Shown here piece by piece: positions 1-13,786 of a DNA stretch of 64,000 bases. The stretch's first letter is position 1, and every line of letters begins with the position of its first letter. The notes below the pieces were generated by a model that was not told where the DNA came from, did not search any database, and saw nothing but the letters and a program-made list of their open reading frames with translations. The stretch spans positions 124,001-188,000 of the forward strand of contig JAMYGW020000013.1 of NCBI GenBank assembly GCA_025617375.2, written 5' to 3'. The DNA is from Acarospora socialis (taxonomy: Eukaryota > Ascomycota > Lecanoromycetes > Acarosporales > Acarosporaceae). Both the position numbers and the translations under genes were made by a program.

Positions 1-3000
1 TTACATCGGTCATATTATCACGAGAAGCCGACATCCAAGCCTTCTCGATGGAGTAGAACAGTCGATCGGGATGATCAAAGCTCTCGCCCTGGAGGAGTAA
101 ATATGACTGTACGAACGGCTGTAAGCGGATCAAATACGAAGTGACAATCATAGCGGAAGAGTAATGAGTTCCATAATGGAAGGGTGGAGAGTTCTGGTCG
201 CCCATCTCGGCGAAAGACTGATAACGGTCTCGGAACTCAGCTTGCCTACTTGTCGTTTGACATCCCATTGGCTTGGACAAGTCGCGGAAGGACCGCGGAT
301 TGTCCAAATCGAGCTCCTCGCTGGTGTAGTCTGCGAGAACCCAAGGGAATACGGGATACTGGGTCAGGTCATTGAAAGTACGTCCAGCCATGGTGTTGAT
401 GAGCATGAGATAATGGAAGTTTGACATCTCGCCCTTGATCCATTTCTTGGTCGCTGGATTGAGCGAGCCTTGGTTGAAGACGTTGGTGAATTTTGAGCCA
501 AATGACTGTGGAATGTCTTCGACACTTTTCAAAGCGTCCAACCTCCACGAGTCCTCCGGATGTGCCAATGCCGCAACGCCGCTCACATGCGGAGCCTTGG
601 CGATCAGTTTAAGATAAAGTTCATTCCTCAGTGAGGGTGAGTTCGTTGTGAGTAAATAGCTCCGGCCATCAGTGAAGAAAAGCTCGATGGCCACATCTCG
701 GAACAGGAATCGACGTTTTGAGATGCTTATGACATCCTCCCACCGCCAACTCCGCGTTCGCTGTTCGCTGCTTTGGACCTGTTGTTTGTTAGAATCTCCT
801 GACTTTCGACCTGATATCATTTGCAAGTAAGGGTCTCGCTCCTCCGAGGGTGCTTGCCAGACATTGACAATCTCGCCATCGGACCGCTGAAAGAAACTGT
901 CAAGTAAGTACAGGAAGCCCTTTCCAAGGATAAGCAATCCTTCACATGCCTCCAGGCCTACAACTCGGGAGACATTGTTGACATGCTCTACCTGGTCTCC
1001 ACGGTGCAAAGTCCGCATCACTTTCCGATTCTTATCCTCATATTCTTGCGCCGCTTCTCTAGGGTCGTCAACGAGCTCGAAGTCTTCATCAAGTTCCTTA
1101 GGTTCCACAAAGCGACCGGAAGGCACACTTGACAAACTCGAGTCAGATTGTTGGTTGCCAAGACCGGCGGTTTCGGCTCCGATCGGGGTAGAGATCGCAT
1201 TCAAGCTCGACAGAGGTTGACCTTGGGTATCTAAGGTCGGGCGCCGCTTATAAGTCGCTTCAGATTGCTTTCGTTTTGGCTGATAGTTAGGTTGCTGCGT
1301 GTTGTAATCAGGTAGAATACGAAGGCGCATGCGATTCCGACCTTCCGTTTGGTCTAGTTTCCATCTCGGAATCTTGTGATCGTCGAAAAGGCCGTGAGGC
1401 CTTTGCAAGCCTCGGTTCAGCTTTGCAAAGATCGAAGAGATGTATATGGAATTGTCCTGCTGGTCCTGCATTGCTCGTTGATACTTTGCGTGTTCGGAAG
1501 CATAAATGTTGGTCATCCAATGATCCGCAGCAACTTCATGTCGACGTATCGTATCTTCGTTAGCAATGTTGTCGGTGAGCCAGTACTGCAACCTTTCCGT
1601 CCGTTTCGCAACCCTAACCTTGGCCGTCTCTTCGGTTCTACGGTTCTCTTCCGCAACGAATCTCTCCCAGATGGGGGACATGGCTCCGAAGAAAAGGGCA
1701 TCCAGTTCTGGACGATGGTCATCAATCCAGTAAATGAAAGCCTCGTTGTCAACACCTGTCAACTTTTTGAACCCAGTAAGTAAATGCTTTTGGTCTTGGG
1801 TTGATCCTTGACTGAGAATCCTAGAACTCTCCTCGGGCTTCTGCATAAGGATAATACGCCACAGACTGGCAGCTGTCAGCCTTACCTGAGCGTGCGTGCT
1901 AATCAGTTTCGTATATAGATGATAACAAATTAGTCTCAAAAACTCCGCCTGCGTCTCTTCCGGGGTGAGAACCACTGTCTGCCAGTAGCACAGGCGGTCC
2001 ATAAATGTGGTGATCTCCTTCTCGGAACTGGCATCATCCAGCTCGGAGAGCCGTAGCAGCACAACCCGCAGGACTACTGTCCTTATCGCCTGGACAGCTT
2101 GGCTACACAGCCGCACGCTCTTGAGTTTAGCAACCTCTGGTCGCTGTAGGTACTCCAAAATCGTACCCGCAAAACTTAGGACCGCTTCCACTCCGTCCAG
2201 AAACCAGCCCTCGTACAGCGCCTCGCCCAGGTGCGTAACCATACGTGCAATATTAGTCAGTACTCTCGGCTCCCATAGTAGCTTCTGATCTAATTTAATT
2301 GTGTTGCCCAATTGCGACAGTGTGTTTCGAAGCACGTAGGTTTCATAAAAAGCCTGATGCTCCTGAAATCCTGGAGGTACCTTCAGGAAGAGGCCGAAGC
2401 CGGGAAAGTCCTTCCTTTCTAGGAGCTGGTCTGAGAAGATGGCGATAATGAGTTCTAGGAGGCTTTCGACCAACGAATTGCTTATAGTCGGTGGTGAGTG
2501 ACTGTTCATTCGAGGAGACATCGTGGCCTTGAGTCGTGCTTGAGAAGGGCTATACTGCGGCTGATCCGAAGTTACCAGAACAAAGGACGAGCCGCGCCTG
2601 ATTGGGGGCATCCTTGGGTTAAGTGGGCTGCGTGATGGCTCTACGGTAGTTGTTCGAACGATAGGTGGCATTTCAGTGACTGCTCGGGCCAAAGGCCGGA
2701 TGACGACGTCATTACCACCGAGGGTCAACGCAGACTTCCGGGAGTTCAGTTCGATATCTGGAGTGAGCACGTCCGAACTGACAATAGCGGGATACAGAAC
2801 AAACAAAAGCTCTTGAATGTAACTCGAAGACACTGCAACGTCACGGAAACTCTGGGATTGTGAGTGTACTTCTGCTAGAAACTGACACACTGTGTGGAGA
2901 GTGTCTATGTACTCGCCCGAAGGTCTCTCGGAAGGCTGCGTATCATCTGTCAAAGGAATTAGAGACCTGTCCTGATATCTGCCTTGTAAATATGCGAGGG

Positions 3001-6000
3001 ACATACTTATGGATATACCCTCAGTGTTTGATGCTGACCGTGCACGATTATGCCCTGGCTTGGAAGATGGAAGTTTATCATCTGAACTTGTATTACCACT
3101 TCTTTCGTTCCGCAGTGGTGAATGGAGGTCTTGTTGTCCGTTTATATTCGCCTTAAAACCAGTCCGTAGCATGGATGTTATGATGGGCAGAGCTTCAGGG
3201 TTGTCCACCTTTAATACGCCGTCCACCTTGAAGGAATCCAGCAAAGTAAACGGAGTGAACGGACGTTCAAAATCAATCACTGCTACATCTTGATGAAAAA
3301 GTATAGCGAAACATGCCAGCCATATTGCTGGTACCTTCCACCAGCGCTTTAGATGGTGACGCATGATTATGAAGCCGCCTGTCTTCTCAGCAAATTTCTT
3401 CACATAAGTCAGGCCATGGACAACAAGTATGCGGGCCAGGATTTTGGCTCCAAGCACAACAACGCGAGAGTCGTCTTCGGCGAGTAGGTACAGTAGCCAC
3501 TACAAGATGTGAGTTTAATCTATGGATTTTGTCACAGACCTTGGCCATACCTTGTTCGTTACAGTCCTGGCAAACTTCTGGATACTTATAGTCCCTTTAT
3601 CTCCACATAGTATATCCTTATACATCTCCAAAATGTGGATCCCTACATCAGCTCGGGAGAGATTATCTTCGCAATTTACACGCTCTGATCTAAGGCTGGA
3701 GCTTGACGACGAGACTGACAAGCGTTGCAGTCTGTGAATAGTTTGCTGCCGAGTCCGCACCGAAGTGTTCCGGGATGGTATTTTGGAGGATCGCCGACTC
3801 TTTTGTATCGCATACGTTACGAATAGTGACAATGATCGAAGTGTGTCCGCTGACAGGTTGCAATTCACAACAGATCTGAAGGCCCTCATGAAGGAATGAA
3901 ACGCAGATTGTGAGTATATTTCGCCCTTAAGTGGGTCTAACAATTTCTTGACAATATCTATAATTAAGGTCATCAGTAAGTCTTGTGCATTGAAGGCAGT
4001 CCTAAGTACAGGTACCTACGCATGCGTGAAAGTCGTTTTGCATTGAACTTATGGATTTTGCATTCCACCCCAAATGTGATGAACTGGTTGTAGTACAGCT
4101 GTTGCACGGAAAGTGTCGCCTGACGCCAAATGTCGAGGTCTACCAGAAGTATCCGATAAGCTAAAGGATTGTTGATGACCGAATTCTCTGGACGTGCTTG
4201 ATCGTATCCCAAGAAGACGAGAATAAGGTTCAGCAATTCGTATAAGAGCTTCTCCCGCTCCTCGTCGGTACTAGTCAGTCCCGATAAGATACCAAGATCA
4301 GTGTTACGATTGGATTGTCCAGCTCCGGTCTTGCTCCGTAGTAAAGCCGCAAGTATGCTGAACCCATTCTCTCTTTCCATTGCCTCGCTGTTTCGCCAGC
4401 TTCCTCTGATGCTCTCGAACAAGATATCAACTGAGCGGACGAGAGCCTCACAAGTAATCGCGAGCTCAACAAGCTTGAGGCCAACAGCCGCACAACCTCC
4501 AATGCGCCAACTTGCAGCATCTAATGACTGGGGTGTAATGACGAAGGGGGCTCCAGTGAGTACGGCTACTCCATGAGGCTTTAAGAACGCTTCGTTTATC
4601 GCTGGAACAGCACCATTTGAGATGACAGCATTTCCACCCAACCGTATCAGCTGTTTCAAACTTTTCCTCGCGGACTTAGACATGACGTCGAGAAGATAGG
4701 ACTCGTCGGTGCGGTACTGGTCTTTATCACCGAAGACTGTTGCCGCTGAGATGTTGAGTATAATGTGGGACTCCGGCAACAGACCGGAGGCTTTGTGACG
4801 AATCGCTAGAACAATGTCTGATCTATCAACACTGCCAGGATGTAGGTTCTCGTTACGCAAATTCAACGCCGCAGAAGCCTTGTAAGTAAGAAAGGAACCT
4901 AAGCAGTCTTGGAAGTTCCCATTGTATTGCGGACCCAGCTGGTAATGTACGGCAATAAGATCATCGCTGAGAAGTTCTGAGAAAAGTTGGGCAGAGGCAA
5001 GAGACCAGCGAGTCGAGACCACACCTCGACCAATCCGTAAGGCAAGATCCTGTGGAGTACCGAAGAAAGCTTGCACTTGACGCGACGCGTTGGATGAAGC
5101 GGCGATAGGCGAGAGACTTTTGCCGGTCGTGCTAGAGGGCAGAGGATCTGAAGGATATAGTGATTTCACCAGCTCGACGAATTCTCCATTGATGAAGAGA
5201 CTAGCTTTTGATGACGATGTTTTGCGGGGGCGCCTGTGTGCTATACAGATATGGTACCACTGACCCTTTTCAAACATCATAGACTTAAAACGAACGCTTG
5301 GTCTGGAAGAAGTGATTGAAGTCTGGAGAATTAAGTTTTGGGTATCTTTCTCGAGGTAAACTAACACAAAGCACGTTTGGCTGATATCAAAAGCTCCGAA
5401 GATTGTGGTATGCAAATTCGAATCGAACTCTTCGAATCGCACCCAGATAGAAATCGTATATCCTGCGCTTGGAGAAGAAGGAGGAAAGGTGTGACCTAAA
5501 TCCGGAAGTTCGACTGATGCGTACCCGTACAATGATAAGTCGAAGTGAACATATGCGGGGCATTGGGAAGACCTCAAAGCTTTTAGGAGAAATCGAGCAA
5601 TTTCGGGAGAAGTGCTCGCCCTTTGATATAGAAGGTAGGCATCATCGAGTGAGTTGAGACCAAGGGCAACAAGCGCATCAGCAAGGCTCCAGAGCAAAGT
5701 TGATACAGAAGAGGTAGTAGACGCTTCTGGCAATTCGGGGAGAACCATACTCAGTATCCCTGTGGAGTGAACACAGGCAAGACTATAATGGGACGAAGTA
5801 GCAAGGTGACAAAAAGCGGCAACCGCGGGAAGAACTTCAGTCTCTTGGGAACCTTGCTGCGACCCAGTATGCCGTCGGTGTTTCAACAGTATTGAGACTA
5901 TCGCGGGTAGGATTCCTGGATTTTGCCAGTGTGCTTTGGGACCCAGCATCTCCTGAAGCTTACTTTGAATGACGGACAGAATCTTTTCTCCCTGTGAAGA

Positions 6001-6648
6001 ACGGGTAACAGATTCTCTGGTGCTTGAGCCTGCACATTCCAGGTCGACATGCTTTCTTAGACTAACAAACAGGTCGTCCACAACATCATCGGCCAAAGCG
6101 AAGGCGTACAGTATGCCGAGAAATCGGTCCATGTGTCTCTGCTTTTGAGGTCCATCACCCAGACAGCTACTACCGCCCATCCATCCGATGGCCCTGTTTA
6201 AAGCGATCCATCCTCCATCCTCTACCCTCTTCGTAAAGTACCTCCGGTTTCCCCGATGTCCGTCGATACTCTCGGAGAGTACACGGAGGGTGGCGCGGAG
6301 TAGGTTTAGAAGGTCTTCTACACTCTCGTCCGCTAACTTCTCCGAAGCATAGTGTGAAACAGACAGCAGTATATGGAGAAGAGCTTGAAAACCATCGTGA
6401 TGTCGGAATGCATCCTTGGCTGAATTGGGATGAGGGGCATCGACTAGCCTCTGACGGATTCGTTGCAAGCTCTCAGCCTTTCCGAGTAAATGTCGAAGCG
6501 ACTCATTGTCGTTCCCTCGAGTGCTAGCCTTCGAGACATCTTCGATCAAGGATCTCAGATCCTGACTGACCGCCAGGTCTTCCGACGAGGTGGACTCTAC
6601 GAAGACAGACTGAATGTCAGGCTGACCTCGCAGGGCAGAACTTGTCAT
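1..6648 (-). CDS. BEACH-domain protein (beige/neurobeachin family), 5' part, cut by window edge
   Basis: Large scaffold protein of the BEACH family, which acts in vesicle trafficking and lysosome/vacuole or autophagy-related membrane events. Three exons join in frame: 6648-4020, 3957-3551 and 3499 to the left edge (62- and 51-nt introns), about 2178 residues in view. An armadillo-like N-terminus is followed by a concanavalin A-like lectin fold near residues 370-560 (ISIWVRFEEF, GQWYHICIAH, LFINGEF). A PH-like segment is encoded around 1060-560. The BEACH domain begins near 490 with KKWIKGEMSNFHYLM, NTMAGRTFNDLTQYPVFPWV and DLSKPMG, and runs off the edge, so the end of BEACH and the WD40 repeats lie outside. 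The start is the first ATG after an in-frame TAA at 6675-6673. An upstream coding exon is not excluded. Transcribed divergently from the vacuolar protease. Confidence 0.93.
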
Positions 6649-7344
6649 AACTCCGACACCATCCAAAGACTCTTAGAGTACTGGCCCGGTTCATGAAGGG
6701 CACCGAAGAAACTTCACTCGTCTGCTGCCCAACACCTGTTCGCGCATGTGTCTCGTGCTTCGTACGTTCGTCATTAGTGATCGACTCGCTGCCTTAAGTG
6801 GATCGTATGCTCCACCATCCCAGGCTGTCTGAGTCAAACGATTCAGACCCTGGACAAGCTAGACAAAGAAGCTCATGTGTTTTGAATGATCTGAATCGGT
6901 TCAAGGTACTGATCCGTACTCGTCCTCATACTCTACTTTTCCTAGATGCTTGACCTAGCTACTTGAAGCAATTCTTACAAGTTACCTGAGAGTGTTGGTC
7001 GAAGCTACCCTCGGCTGTGAGACCAATTACATCGGATCGCACCTACCCGATAAGATCCACCTCAGATAAGGCACAGCAGCTAAGCCACACTCGGAAGTGT
7101 CCTCGTGTCGGAGCTGCCTGGTCAACTTACCAACTAGTTAACCTACTACTACTATTACCAACCTCTCGTGTGATCATCGACCTTTGATAACTACCAACCA
7201 ACACTTACATCTTCCCTGGGCTTTCTCTGCTTCTATATCCTTCAAACCATCGCTCTTTTACCTGAGATTAGATAGTTGTCGGCTTTCTATCACTTCCTTT
7301 CTATTTCTTATCCTCAAGCTCAGTCCAGTATCTTCATCGTCATC
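6649..7344. promoter_or_regulatory. Divergent promoter region between BEACH gene and vacuolar protease
   Basis: About 700 bp without a coding feature separate the two start codons. It should hold both promoters and 5' UTRs. The last 150 bp before the protease ATG are pyrimidine-rich, common in fungal leaders. No individual site could be assigned. Confidence 0.5.
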
Positions 7345-8969
7345 ATGAGGGGACTCGCCAGTCTTGCGCTGCTGCCGTTACTCGCCTCGGCTTCACCAGT
7401 CCTTAACACCCGCACCATCCACAATGACGCCGCTCCTATTCTTTCATCAACGCAGTCGAAGGAGATCCCAGACTCCTATATAGTTGTGTTCAAGAAGCAT
7501 GTGTCGCAAACCTCGGCGGCTGCTCATCACGACTGGGTCCAAGACCTTCACTTAAGTACTCAGAGGACCAAGCGCTCGCAAATACCCTTCTCTGCAGACA
7601 TCGTGGGTGGGTTGAAACACACCTATGATATAGTTGGAGGCCTACTTGGCTACTCTGGTCACTTTGATGATGATGTTATCGAAAGAATCCGGAGGCATCC
7701 CGATGTGAGTCATCCAACACCGCCAGGTTCCGCTCAAAGCTCGACACGTGACTAGAACTGCTTGACCATCACAAGACAGAACTGACTGGATCCCGTGGTC
7801 ACTAGGTTGATTACATCGAAAAGGACTCGGAAGTTCATACTTTGGAGAGTGGGGAAACTGAGAAGAACGCTCCATGGGGCTTGGCCAGAATATCCCACCG
7901 TGACAGCCTCAGCTTCGGAACCTTCAACAAGTACCTCTACAGTGCCGACGGCGGCGAGGGTGTTGATGTCTATGTCATCGACACCGGTACCAACATCGAG
8001 CATGTCGACTTTGAAGATCGGGCACATTGGGGAAAGACCATCCCCGCCAACGACGAAGATGTGGACGGAAACGGTCACGGCACTCACTGCTCGGGTACTA
8101 TTGCTGGCAAAAAGTATGGCGTTGCCAAAAAAGCAAATGTCTACGCCGTCAAAGTCTTGAGGTCAAATGGATCTGGTTCCATGTCCGATGTCGTCAAGGG
8201 TGTCGAATGGGCCGCCGTCAGCCACACGAAGAAAGTGGAGGCTGCGAAGAAAGGTAAAAAGGGTTTCAAGGGAAGTGCGGCCAACATGAGTCTCGGTGGT
8301 GGCAAGTCTGTCACTCTGGACCTCGCCGTCAATGCCGCTGTTGACGCTGGCATTCATTTCGCCGTCGCTGCCGGTAACGACAATGCCGACTCTTGCAACT
8401 ACTCTCCTGCAGCCGCAGCCAAAGCCGTAACCGTTGGCGCTTCCACCTTTTCTGATGAGCGTGCGTACTTCTCCAACTACGGGAAATGCAACGACATCTT
8501 TGCCCCCGGCCTTAACATCCAGTCGACCTGGATCGGCAGCAAACACGCCACGAACACGATTTCAGGAACCTCTATGGCTTCTCCACACATCGCCGGTCTT
8601 TTGGCTTACTTCCTCTCGATGCAACCTTCCAAAGATTCGGCCTATGCTGTTGCGGATATCACGCCCAAAAAGCTTAAGGAGAATCTCATCGCTATTGCCA
8701 CTCAGGGATCTTTGACTGATGTACCAAGCAACACCGCGAACGTAAGTTGACCACATCTTGTATTGCCAACGCTTGAGTGGATGGCCAACTGACCGCGCTT
8801 ATAGATCCTCGCTTGGAACGGAGGCGGTTCATCCAACTACACTCAGATCGTGAAGAAGGGTGGTTACTCTGGCGGTGGTGGCGCCAGTGACATGATCAAT
8901 CAGATCGAGGACTTCGTCACCGCCGAGATCAAGGACTTGTTTTCCGAGTTGCGCGAGGTTGCTGTATAA
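7345..8969 (+). CDS. prb1: Vacuolar subtilisin-like serine protease (PRB1/PepC type, peptidase S8)
   Basis: Vacuolar endopeptidase of the proteinase B family, made as a preproprotein and used for bulk protein turnover. Exons 7345-7704, 7806-8741 and 8805-8969, all phase 0, give 486 residues, the usual length for this family. The ATG is followed by a signal peptide (MRGLASLALLPLLASASP) and an inhibitor-I9-type propeptide (DSYIVVFKKH near residue 50). The catalytic triad is complete: Asp179 in YVIDTG, His211 in GHGTHCSG and Ser376 in SGTSMASPH. The C-terminus with ILAWNGGG and YTQIVKKGGY is typical of vacuolar PepC/allergen-type proteases rather than secreted alkaline proteases. Second-best reading: a secreted subtilase. 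Confidence 0.95.
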
Positions 8970-11178
8970 GCTTCGTTGGGCCTTAGATTAGAGTGGTCCC
9001 GAGCCCTTGTGATGGCGTTGAGCTATGGCTACGCATGTCCATAAGTCCTTGTCACAGTGTCTAGCCTGCGCGAGAGTTGCTTGGTTTCCCCTGATTCGCT
9101 GGCGACGGAGATGGTATTGGCTCATGTGGCTTGTGCTGGTCGACTCGGCGGGTTATGACTTTCACTTGTATCTCTTAACTCGTTCCGGAGTGGTGTGAGG
9201 TGTATCGAAAGGCGTAGTATTCTTATAACCGTGCATGTCCTTGCCTTCACCTCGCCGTGACAGAACTATCCCCTGAACCGAGTCCACCTGAGATTTAGTA
9301 GACTTGTGCTTGTGACACTCCAACGATGGTTCTTCAGCCATGGCCCAGATCGTAGAAGTTTTTTTGTAAATCCAACAGTTCAACCAGGCTGGCATATCAC
9401 TCTCCTCTCGAACATGCTAGTATTGCTGCAAGCGAGTAGCGGCTTCACTTCCTAAGTCTACGTATCGGCCGCCCTGCATTACAGAGACAGAACGGGTGAA
9501 GAGCACACTCGCCGTAGCTGCCTAAGGTACATGTGCTTGGTGAAGCTGGAGACTACAGAACTCCGTACCATCGTACTACTCGTTTATACAAGCTTAGCAG
9601 CAAGATGAATCCCTGCCATTCGTGAAACATGCAATGTCGTTGGCTCTTGGGGCAGGTTGGTGGCGGTGGTTTGAATTCGATGGACCGTCTGTAGCTGACC
9701 CAGTAGCCTCTTCCGTCCCAAGCACGCCTTTAGTCAGTGGTAGAAGTCCTGCTTCTGGATGCCATGTACGTTAGATATCAGTGGTTGCGATTTGGGTGTG
9801 ACCGGAGCTTGTTGGGTCGAGTGGCAGTGGTGATGTTTATTCTACCTCTCCCCGACATAAATTGCTGGCTATTGGCTTCATTCTGTCCGGTTGTTATCAC
9901 AGTGACGATTATATCCAGCTTACAGAGATTTTGTCCTTCTCGATGTGATCCCTGACTTTGAGGCCACGCCCTGATGCTCCAAGAGGTGTAGATCACGTGT
10001 CAGGCTACGTATGCAGAGCCTCTCACGAGCTAGCACTGAAAAGGTAACCAATATGATTTCACGTGATTTGATCTGACGTCGAACATCTAGGGTTACGAGC
10101 CACGGCAGCTGCGTTATGGAAAGGTCAGCTATCAGTAAGATTTTTGCTGAGAGCAGATCTTTTACACTTGGTACATTACCTGTTTGACAGGGAATCAAAC
10201 ATCGAGAACCGCATCAGAAACCTTGTCTTGGATAGAAGGTCAAGCATAAGATATACTTGATCTCGGAAACGCTTATGGAGGAGAAGTCGGTGAAGTCGTT
10301 ATATGACTTTCCTGTCTCAAACTTCATGCTATCTATGTCCAGGAGGATCTACTATTCAAATCGTTCTTATGAGTTTGCTGTGATCCATACTTTGAACATA
10401 GATCAAGATACTACTACGCATTCTACCATTTATCTGCAAATCTCAAATGACCAGTCGTTGCTACCGTGGCGGTAGCTAATTTTCTTAGTGAAGATAGCAA
10501 GTATCATCATTCAGATACGTATTGTGCCAGAAGTACAGACTATCGCACCAGTAGCCTGTGTAAAGCGTTGAAGCGACCTCTGTCCAGTTGGAAAGCACTG
10601 TTCGGGATACATTTCATGGTCGAGTTGGGGTGAGGGATGGAAGGTGCACTACTCTGTGCTGCTGGGCCGTCTTTGCTGAAGCCTTGGAAGGGGCCAGTGA
10701 TGAACGAGTTGCACCTGTACCATATGCATAGAGCAGGTCCTTTCAAGGGTGGGCTTAGTTGATGTCGCCAAGCTTCGGCCATCGCATTCGAGTGACGAGA
10801 GAAGGTGTGGATTGAGGTACCTCTGGGTTAGCTTGATTTCCGTCGTGTTGGCCCTCTGTTGCGTCTTCCTTGTTCATGTTGTTGAGGGCCCTCTTGCCTC
10901 GCTGATGGTGTTCCGAGGTCGGGTTGGCCCTCTGTTGCATCTTCCTTGTTTGTGGTGTTGAGGACCTCTTGCCTCGTCCATGGTGTTCTTCGATGTTCCT
11001 TCCCATGTTGTCGTGTATGTGTACTTGGAGCACCACCCGACGAACTAAGGGTTGGGTGAGTGATCCGACCAGGAATTGAGGGTCTACATAATACTTTGTA
11101 ACTGTCTACCTTTCTATTTCTCCATCAAACATTCACTGAAGACTCCCACCACTACCGCGAATTCAAACCTCAACAAAA
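8970..11178. other. Gene-poor intergenic region
   Basis: No supported gene in 2.2 kb. Only short open frames without recognisable features are present. CACGTG cores occur near 9992 and 10065, and a two-copy tandem repeat lies at 10847-10988. The stretch just before 11179 looks like a pyrimidine-rich leader of the following small gene. Confidence 0.5.
10847..10988. repeat. Two-copy tandem repeat, period 76 bp
   Basis: A block starting gttggccctctgttgc at 10847 recurs at 10923. Matching continues through cttccttgtt, gttgag and ctcttgcctcg with few substitutions. No coding function is evident. Confidence 0.75.
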
Positions 11179-11851
11179 ATGTCGTTTCTCGAGGCACTTG
11201 TGCCTTTCGCTCTCTTCCTGGCCCTTGTGGCCTATCTTCGAGCACACGGCTACTATGCCGAAGGTATGGAGCACCTCCCACCACATGTTTGTCCGAGAAC
11301 AACAAACCAACTAATTGGACAGAAGTTGTTGTCGCGCCCGCCCCACTCTGCGCCTGCAACGGGGTCTGTGTGGCCCCAGAGGTCCCCGTGACCTCACAAG
11401 GTATGAAGGACTCCTGAGCTACTGGTGTTTATCTTGACAACCTGACCAACCTCATTGAACAGAACTCCCGCCGGCGGTCCCCGCGACTCCCGCCCGCGCG
11501 CCTCCTCAGGCGACCACCACCCCCGCCACCCCCATCACTGCGGTCCGCCGCCCCATCGCGGCCGCCTCCCCGCTTTCTGCCGCCGCCGCGCCCCCGCCAC
11601 CCGCCGCCGGCCTGCCTCCTCTCTCCTTCCCTTCCTCTCCTGCGGCGGCCTCCCCTTCTGCCCCCGCCGCCTCGCCGACCCCTCGAACGCCAAATATTTG
11701 GCGAAATAAGCTCAGCACGGACAAAGAGTCCGTTGATAGTTTGTTGTGCTGGATGTCCCAGCGGTTTTTGGAGGGGGTTGATGTGAGTGCAAGACAACAG
11801 CAACAGCATGAGACATCAGCGCTAATTCAGATGCAGGAGGAGGAAGATTAG
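11179..11851 (+). CDS. Small membrane-anchored protein, founder-like copy A of an unrecognised local family
   Basis: I do not recognise this family. Exons 11179-11263, 11323-11400 and 11463-11851 join in phase 1 to give 183 residues. A hydrophobic N-terminus (MSFLEALVPFALFLAL, then VAYLRAHGYYAE) suggests a signal anchor. Next come a short cysteine-bearing segment (APLCACNGVCVAPE), a long Pro/Ala-rich linker encoded by very GC-rich DNA, and a C-terminal motif from 11699 (WRNKLSTDKESVDSLL, then CWMSQRFLEGVD). The tail is Gln/Glu-rich. An optional 48-nt in-frame intron (gtgagt at 11783 to cag at 11830) would remove part of the tail. Both introns have clean gtatg donors and ctaat or gaac-type branch regions. 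Related whole or broken copies follow at 13787-15765, which strongly supports it being a real gene. Confidence 0.7.
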
Positions 11852-13786
11852 GGGTTGGTGGTGGTGCTGGCAGCGGTCGCCGTTGGGACCCCGGGCAAGG
11901 AGGTGCTCCCGTTTTTCAACGGTTGAGCTCTCCGAGCCTGGGTTGAACCTGGCGGCCGCTGCCGGCTGGTTTTGGGCGTTTTAGGGAGCATCCTTATCTG
12001 TATTTTAGCTACGAGCATCACGATTACGATTTTCCTTGTATACTTTTACCTGTATGAGACTTCATTGTATCAATTATTCGTTTTGCTTTGGGAACTTCCA
12101 GTTGTTTTCAGGAATATATTCACTTTACATCTTTGCCTGAAGACCTCCAATTAACGTAAAGTAATTTATAGATTTGAAAGCCTGCCGCTGGTTGCTGTGC
12201 TATGGAGTACCCTAGAACATAATAACAGTTTCTCTCGAGAGCCTTGGATATACCCTTCCTACTACTATTTCTGTAAAAAAACCTGGGGGCCGCTTTACGA
12301 GTATAGAGTAGTACTTTTACGAAGTACTGGCAGCTGTCACGTGATACAAGACGACCTCTCACTCGTAGGGAGGACGCACTTATCCTTACTTACCTACGAG
12401 AGAGCCCGTCACTCCTTCGGCTGTTAACGTCTTAAGGTCATAACACACCATCTAAAGCATAGCTCTTTGCGGAAGAGCACCAGGTTCGCAGCTCATATAT
12501 CCACAAATGAAATCTAAACACGCTGGACTGCCGAAGTAACATTCGAGCTCAGACTGCAGGCTCAAGGCTCAGGTGGCGATTGTACTGTATGAAGAACGTT
12601 GACGATATGGCGGGTCAGAGAGCAGGCTTTCCTCTTTGTTCTGGAGATGGATCGAAGCCAACCTTCTGCTTATGGTAACTTCGCGGATACATGTTGAGCA
12701 TGAGCTACCGGTCCGGAGCTCTTCTTTTCCTCATTTTTGGCTCTATCTCCTTGCTTCTGACCAAGCCTTCCGTTACATGAGCAACTTTCTCCTACCACAG
12801 AGCCTATCACTCTTACTGGACTGGTACTTTGCTCTCATTGCTGTGTAGTCTACCGTAACCTAACAATCTGTATAATGAAATCCATTTCCTCTACGAGTTG
12901 ATATCTTTCAATTCTCTCCTCATCCTCTTCCATCTTCATCCGCGAGGCTCAATTGCAAGTACTCTTCAGAACAGTGACGTTGCATTATCACAAACCTTTG
13001 TACAACCTATACGTTTCACCCCACAACATCACACTACTCAGACTTAGAGTCAATGCGGCCTAATATATCTCACAAGACCCAGAGAGTGTGTATTTGCTCG
13101 AGTACCTAAACGACCTTTACAAGGACAGCGGCGAGCGATTATTGTCATACTTCTCTGTGTTACCACGCGAACGCCTTACGTAGCCAGCAACCAAGGCTCG
13201 GAGGCTACCTTTATCGATTTCTCAATCGCCTAAGATTTTCTAAGACCCATACCGAGGAGGCGGGTACAGAACCAGTCGATGCCCATTGATAAGACCCGAG
13301 AGTCGGAGGGCTCATATATGACCGCCTGAGACGCGAGGAGCCCAATCAACCACTTACCATGATCCAGTCCCAGGGGCTCAAGCTCCCAGAGGTATGATAC
13401 GCTTCCTTCGTACCTCTTGAAAATGAAACTAACAATTGAAGAGACCCGACGTGCTTAGTGCCATACCCAAACATCAAGACCATCAGTTTTCTATTGGAAG
13501 ACCACGTACTATACTGTCTTGGTCCCCGCACCAGCCAACACCAACAGAGTCAATGTGGATTCGGATGTCGAACGGAACTCCGAAAGTCTAAGCGTTCCGA
13601 CCCTTCTGCGGATCTTGACAATCGAGTTGACACTTATCGACCAATAGCCTCTTTCTTTTCTTCATCAACGTACTACCACGACCTGCACAAACTCACCAGC
13701 ATATTACATATTACAACCTCTTATTTTCCTCATCATCACAATCTTACAAACAACCACCGCAGCACAACGAACTTCACGATCTCAAC
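11852..13786. other. Intergenic region inside the small-gene cluster
   Basis: No supported gene in 1.9 kb. The part near 12000-12300 is AT-rich, in contrast to the GC-rich exon before it. A TCACGTGA palindrome lies at 12337-12344. I found no further copy of the family motifs here by eye. Confidence 0.45.
12337..12344. promoter_or_regulatory. TCACGTGA palindrome (possible bHLH/Cbf1-type site)
   Basis: The 8-bp palindrome matches the core bound by fungal Cbf1/Pho4-type bHLH factors. The same octamer with nearly the same flanks (gtcacgtgata) occurs at 15847-15854. No adjacent gene start lies within 300 bp, so function is uncertain. Confidence 0.25.

Noticed and set aside
11429-11809. Minus-strand Arg/Gly-rich frame
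   Set aside because: Complement of the Pro/Ala-rich third exon of copy A; no domain or start context.
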